Part shown: piece by piece, positions 60,777 to 64,000 of the stretch | How the letters are laid out: each line of letters starts with the position of its first letter | Numbering within the stretch: the first letter of the stretch is position 1 | Assembly (NCBI GenBank): GCA_017408985.1 | Contig: JAFQTO010000020.1 | Span: forward strand, 1 to 64,000 | Reading direction: 5' to 3' | DNA from: Clostridia bacterium | Lineage (GTDB): Bacteria; Bacillota; Clostridia; Oscillospirales; Butyricicoccaceae | DNA length: 64,000 nt | Position numbers and translations under genes: made by a program | The notes under the pieces: model-generated | Seen by the model: the letters and a program-made list of their open reading frames with translations, nothing else | What the model was told of the DNA's origin: nothing | Databases searched by the model: none

Positions 60777-61978
60777 ACGCGGTTACGGTAACCGAGCTTT
60801 CCAATTATATTAAGTCTTTGCTGGATAACAACGAGAATCTGTCAGCCGTACTGGTACGCGGTGAACTATCCAACTATAAGATCCATTCGTCGGGACATCA
60901 TTATTTTTCACTGAAAGACGACGGCGCCGTTATATCGGCGGTTATGTTCAGGGGATATTCCTCCAAAATAAGGTTCATACCCCAAAACGGTATGAAGGTC
61001 GTGCTTTTCGGCAAAGTCAGTTCCTTCCCAAAGAGCGGACAGTATCAGATCTACGTATCTGATATGCAGCCCGAGGGTATAGGTGCCCTGTATGCGGCAT
61101 TTGAACAGCTTAAGCAGAAGCTTTATTCCGAGGGTCTGTTTGACAAGGCTCACAAGAAGCCTTTGCCCAAGTTTCCCACAACGGTTGCCCTTGCCACTTC
61201 GGCAACGGGTGCGGCTGTACGGGATATGATACGTATACTCAACAGCCGTTTTCCTATGAGCCGTGTGCTTGTATGTCCCGTCAAGGTGCAGGGTGAAGGT
61301 GCCGCCGAGGATATTGCCGATATGCTGGATTACATCAATGAGCACGAGCTTGCCGATGTGATAATATGCGGCAGAGGCGGCGGTTCTATTGAGGATCTGT
61401 GGGCGTTTAATGAAGAAGTCCTTGCCCGAGCGATCTACCGCTCTAATATCCCCGTTATTTCTGCCGTAGGACACGAGCCGGATATTACCATTGCTGACTA
61501 TGTGGCAGACGTGAGAGCGGCTACACCATCCAACGGTGCTGAGATCGCCGTATATGACTCAACAGAGCTCAGAGCGCTTATATCCGGTATGTGGAGCCGT
61601 ATGCTTCACGCAGAGAAGAACGCCATAGACCGCAGACGGCAGAAACTGCTGCAGATTGCAGGTAAAAAGGCGATGTCCTCACCGGAACAATATCTGTCAG
61701 ACAGACGAATGTATCTTGCTATGCTTGAGCAGAGGATGGAAAAAACGGTCAGCGCCGTTATCTCCCGCAAAAAACAAAGCTTTGTGAAAGCTGCGGCAAC
61801 CCTTGATGCAATCAGCCCGCTCAAGGTCATAGGACGCGGATATTCTATGGTCACCGGGCAGGGTAGGGTGCTCAAATCGGTGGACAGCGTACAAATCGGT
61901 GAGGATATTGACATTACAATGGCTGACGGAACACTGAGATGCCTGGTAAAAGAGAAAAGGAGAGAAAACAATGGATAA
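60773..61978 (+). CDS. xseA: Exodeoxyribonuclease VII large subunit
   Basis: 401 residues. N-terminal OB-fold (VLVRGELSNYKIHSSGHHYF), central nuclease domain (GRGGGSIEDLWAFNEE and SAVGHEPDITIADYVAD) and a C-terminal coiled coil. Degrades single-stranded DNA with XseB. GGAGGGG lies before the ATG at 60773. Overlaps xseB by 8 bases. Confidence 0.97.
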   Translation: MNAVTVTELSNYIKSLLDNNENLSAVLVRGELSNYKIHSSGHHYFSLKDDGAVISAVMFRGYSSKIRFIPQNGMKVVLFGKVSSFPKSGQYQIYVSDMQPEGIGALYAAFEQLKQKLYSEGLFDKAHKKPLPKFPTTVALATSATGAAVRDMIRILNSRFPMSRVLVCPVKVQGEGAAEDIADMLDYINEHELADVIICGRGGGSIEDLWAFNEEVLARAIYRSNIPVISAVGHEPDITIADYVADVRAATPSNGAEIAVYDSTELRALISGMWSRMLHAEKNAIDRRRQKLLQIAGKKAMSSPEQYLSDRRMYLAMLEQRMEKTVSAVISRKKQSFVKAAATLDAISPLKVIGRGYSMVTGQGRVLKSVDSVQIGEDIDITMADGTLRCLVKEKRRENNG

Positions 61979-62204
61979 TAACGCTTTTGTTTTTGAAACT
62001 GCAATGAAAAGGATAGAGGAGATAGTCTCCGCTCTTGAAAAAGGTGACGTTGCGCTTGATAAGAGCCTTGCTCTGTTTCAGGAGGGTGCCGAACTTATCA
62101 AAAAATGCTCCACCGCTCTTGATAATGCCGAACAAAAGGTCACTATGCTTGTAAAAGGCGAGGACGGACCTCAGCAGATACCTTTTGACGGGGACAACGT
62201 ATGA
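61971..62204 (+). CDS. xseB: Exodeoxyribonuclease VII small subunit
   Basis: 77 residues, two-helix hairpin. FETAMKRIEEIVSALEKGDV and LDKSLALFQEGAELIKKC are the family signature. AGGAG precedes the ATG. Overlaps ispA by 4 bases. Confidence 0.96.
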   Translation: MDNNAFVFETAMKRIEEIVSALEKGDVALDKSLALFQEGAELIKKCSTALDNAEQKVTMLVKGEDGPQQIPFDGDNV

Positions 62205-63073
62205 ATATAGAAGCGGAACTTAAAAAAAGAGCCAAAGAGATAGAGGACAGACTGTACACGCTTGTGCCTGATATCAAGGATGGCAGACAGCGGGTGCTGG
62301 ATGCTATGCGCTACAGCCTTGAGGCGGGCGGCAAAAGGCTCAGACCCGTTCTGTTTATGGAGTTTTTCAGGCTGGCAGGCGGCAGGGATATGCACGCTGC
62401 TCTGGATATGGCGTGTGCCGTTGAGATGATCCATACATACTCGCTTATCCACGACGATCTGCCGTGTATGGACGATGACGATATGAGACGGGGCAAACCC
62501 TCCTGCCACAAGGCGTTTGACTATGCAACGGCACTGCTTGCAGGTGACGGACTGCTTAATCTCGCTTTTGAGACTATGACGTCATCGGTTGATCCCAACG
62601 GTATGAAAACTGCCGCGTATATCTCCAAAATGAGCGGTGTCCACGGTATGATAGGCGGGCAGACCATAGACGTGTGCAAAAACGGCTGCTTGTCCGATCT
62701 GCAGGAGCTTCGTAATATGGTAGGTATGAAGACCGGTGCACTTATCAAGGCGTCCTGTGCCGGCGGCTGCATTTTTGCAGGAGCGGACAGTGAAGTTATA
62801 GCCTGCGCTGAGAGATACGCCGAATATGTTGGTCTGGCTTTTCAGATCAGAGACGATCTGCTTGACGCCATAGGTGATGAAAAGCTTCTCGGCAAAAAGG
62901 TTGGCAGCGACAGTAAGCTTTGCAAGACTACCTTCTATACCGAGCTTGGCAGGGAAGAGTGTGAGCGCAGGATACGTCAGCTTTCCGATGCTGCACTTGA
63001 AGAGTGCCGAAGGTTTTCTGAAAGTGAGTTCATTATGCAGCTTACGGGATGGCTTGCAGGCAGAAATATATAA
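62201..63073 (+). CDS. ispA: Polyprenyl (geranyl/farnesyl) diphosphate synthase
   Basis: 290 residues. Builds C10-C15 isoprenoid diphosphates. First Asp-rich motif DDLPCMDDDDMRRGKPS, second DDLLDAIGD. The DDxxxxD spacing in the first motif is that of bacterial short-chain synthases. GGKRLRP lies upstream. Followed by dxs, which supplies the precursor pathway. Confidence 0.95.
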   Translation: MNIEAELKKRAKEIEDRLYTLVPDIKDGRQRVLDAMRYSLEAGGKRLRPVLFMEFFRLAGGRDMHAALDMACAVEMIHTYSLIHDDLPCMDDDDMRRGKPSCHKAFDYATALLAGDGLLNLAFETMTSSVDPNGMKTAAYISKMSGVHGMIGGQTIDVCKNGCLSDLQELRNMVGMKTGALIKASCAGGCIFAGADSEVIACAERYAEYVGLAFQIRDDLLDAIGDEKLLGKKVGSDSKLCKTTFYTELGREECERRIRQLSDAALEECRRFSESEFIMQLTGWLAGRNI

Positions 63074-63093
63074 AACTCAATATAAAATATACA

Positions 63094-63121
63094 GGCGCTG
63101 AATAAAATCTTATTCAGCGCC
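63094..63121 (+). other. Hairpin between ispA and dxs
   Basis: GGCGCTGAATAA (63094-63105) with TTATTCAGCGCC (63110-63121), 12 bp with a 4-base loop, followed by TTGAAATATTATTC rather than a T run. Weak terminator or stabiliser. Confidence 0.7.
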
Positions 63122-63150
63122 TTGAAATATTATTCATTTTATGGTAACAT
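63122..63150 (+). promoter_or_regulatory. Candidate promoter of dxs
   Basis: TTGAAA (63122-63127), 17-base spacer, TAACAT (63145-63150) with a TGG extension. Confidence 0.6.
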
Positions 63151-63165
63151 ACTATACAGTATGTT
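63146..63165. promoter_or_regulatory. 20-bp interrupted palindrome (possible operator) before dxs
   Basis: AACATACT-ATAC-AGTATGTT: two perfect 8-base arms with a 4-base centre, lying over the -10 and the expected start site of the dxs promoter and ending 15 bases before the ATG. Confidence 0.55.
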
Positions 63166-63180
63166 TGTTAGAGGTATTTT

Positions 63181-64000
63181 ATGTCTGATTATACCATTTT
63201 GTCCAATATAGATTCGCCTCAGGACCTCAAGCAAGTTCCGAGAGATAAACTGCCGCAGCTGTGTGAGGAGATACGACGGTTTCTTATCGATAAGGTTTCC
63301 AAAACCGGTGGGCATCTTGCCTCCAATCTGGGTATAGTTGAGCTTTCTGTGGCCCTTCATTATGTTTTTGATTCGCCCGATGATCATATTATGTTTGACG
63401 TAGGTCATCAATGCTACGTCCATAAGATACTTACGGGGCGCAAGGACAGATTTGATACCCTTCGTCAGCTTGACGGAATTTCGGGTTTTCTCAGACCTTC
63501 GGAGAGTGAACACGACTGTTTTGTGTCGGGACATGCATCAAACTCGGTTTCCGCCGTGCTTGGTATGGCGAGGGGAGACAAACTTCGGGGCAGGAAGGTC
63601 TCCTCGGTCTGCGTTATCGGTGACGGTGCTCTTACGGGCGGTATGGCGTATGAGGCGCTTAACGATGCAGGCAGGTCGGGTCTGCCCCTTATAGTTATCC
63701 TTAACGATAACGATATGTCGATTAGCAAGAGCGTTGGCGGTCTTGCCCTCTGGCTGTCCAAAATAAGGCTCAAACCCAGATATTTCTCGCTCAAATACAG
63801 CACTCAGGCGTTTTTGCGCAGGTTTGGAACAGCGGGAAACAAGACCATTGAATGGATATCTGATTTCAAGAGTGATTTCAAGCACAAGGTGCTGCCCGAG
63901 AATATATTCAGCGTTCTCGGCTTTGACTATCTCGGTCCTGCCGACGGAAACGATATAGAGAGTATACTGTCCCTGCTCATTCAGGCAAAGAGGCTGCGCA
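63181..64000 (+). CDS. dxs: 1-deoxy-D-xylulose-5-phosphate synthase, N-terminal part (runs off the right edge)
   Basis: 273 codons visible from the ATG at 63181, open to the window end; about the first 45% of a normal DXS. Condenses pyruvate and glyceraldehyde-3-phosphate using thiamine diphosphate. GGHLASNLGIVELSVALH, FDVGHQCYVHK, SGHASNSVSAVLGMA and the ThDP motif GDGALTGGMAYEALN are all seen. GAGG lies 6-7 bases before the ATG. Follows ispA as in many Clostridia. Confidence 0.96.
   Translation, partial: MSDYTILSNIDSPQDLKQVPRDKLPQLCEEIRRFLIDKVSKTGGHLASNLGIVELSVALHYVFDSPDDHIMFDVGHQCYVHKILTGRKDRFDTLRQLDGISGFLRPSESEHDCFVSGHASNSVSAVLGMARGDKLRGRKVSSVCVIGDGALTGGMAYEALNDAGRSGLPLIVILNDNDMSISKSVGGLALWLSKIRLKPRYFSLKYSTQAFLRRFGTAGNKTIEWISDFKSDFKHKVLPENIFSVLGFDYLGPADGNDIESILSLLIQAKRLR

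Noticed and set aside
1-64000. CRISPR arrays, tRNA or rRNA genes, insertion sequences, prophage
   Set aside because: No regularly spaced repeats, no cloverleaf or rRNA-like blocks, and no transposase, integrase or phage structural genes were found on reading both strands. Only the 1126-2319 debris hints at past accessory DNA.

Overview
The window reads as chromosomal DNA from an anaerobic, endospore-forming Firmicute of the class Clostridia, probably a gut member of the Oscillospirales/Ruminococcaceae. This rests on a sigma-F operon, a complete spoIIIAA-AH operon, a GerA-type germinant receptor, riboswitch and T-box regulation, strong AGGAGG ribosome binding sites, and a complete core set for fermenting lysine without oxygen. 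Genes are dense and mostly in short operons. No rRNA, tRNA, CRISPR array or intact mobile element was seen.

Layout. 1-2.3 kb: the start of a nitroreductase-like gene, a DUF2975 membrane protein with an XRE regulator, and a scarred stretch holding a broken surface-protein gene. 2.4-7 kb: a 3-hydroxyacyl-CoA dehydrogenase and a GerA germination operon on the minus strand. 7-13 kb: a T-box-controlled valS, then folC, then spoIIAA-spoIIAB-sigF. 12.9-18.8 kb (minus): an AEC transporter, the potABCD polyamine importer and an RluA-type pseudouridine synthase. 18.8-26.3 kb (plus): DUF177 protein, rpmF, a PDZ/radical-SAM/DUF512 protein, der, plsY, gpsA, an SLH protein and an unusual chorismate-mutase/ACT protein. 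26.3-33.3 kb (mostly minus): aminotransferase, type II pantothenate kinase, TSCPD protein, rarA, nrdR (plus), DUF4363/DUF421 pair, patatin phospholipase and a 49-residue Q/N/K-rich protein. 33.5-37.2 kb: yebC, lepA, hemW.

37.3-47 kb is the metabolic centrepiece: kamB-kamC, then a lysine riboswitch with two terminators, then kal-kce-kdd-kamA-kamD-kamE, then an FMN riboswitch and ribU. KamA moves the alpha-amino group of lysine, KamDE moves the epsilon-amino group, Kdd oxidises, Kce cleaves with acetyl-CoA and Kal deaminates to crotonyl-CoA. KamB/KamC are the predicted reactivation machinery for the B12/PLP mutase. The proposed P1 closing strand of the lysine aptamer lies inside the 5' arm of the first terminator. 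Lysine binding should therefore prevent termination, making this a genetic ON switch for lysine catabolism, opposite to the usual lysine riboswitch.

47-54 kb: prmA, rsmA, GTP-type PEP carboxykinase, a DUF1294 protein, a small lipoprotein, a PPi-type phosphofructokinase and class II fructose-bisphosphate aldolase. 54-59 kb: the spoIIIA operon behind a sigma-E-type promoter. 59-64 kb: an Asp23-family protein, nusB, a TsaD paralogue, xseA, xseB, ispA and the first part of dxs, which runs off the window. The kal-kamE genes, pckA and valS appear to use a narrower, high-expression-like codon set than their neighbours, which suggests lysine fermentation is a main energy route here. This was judged by eye, not computed.
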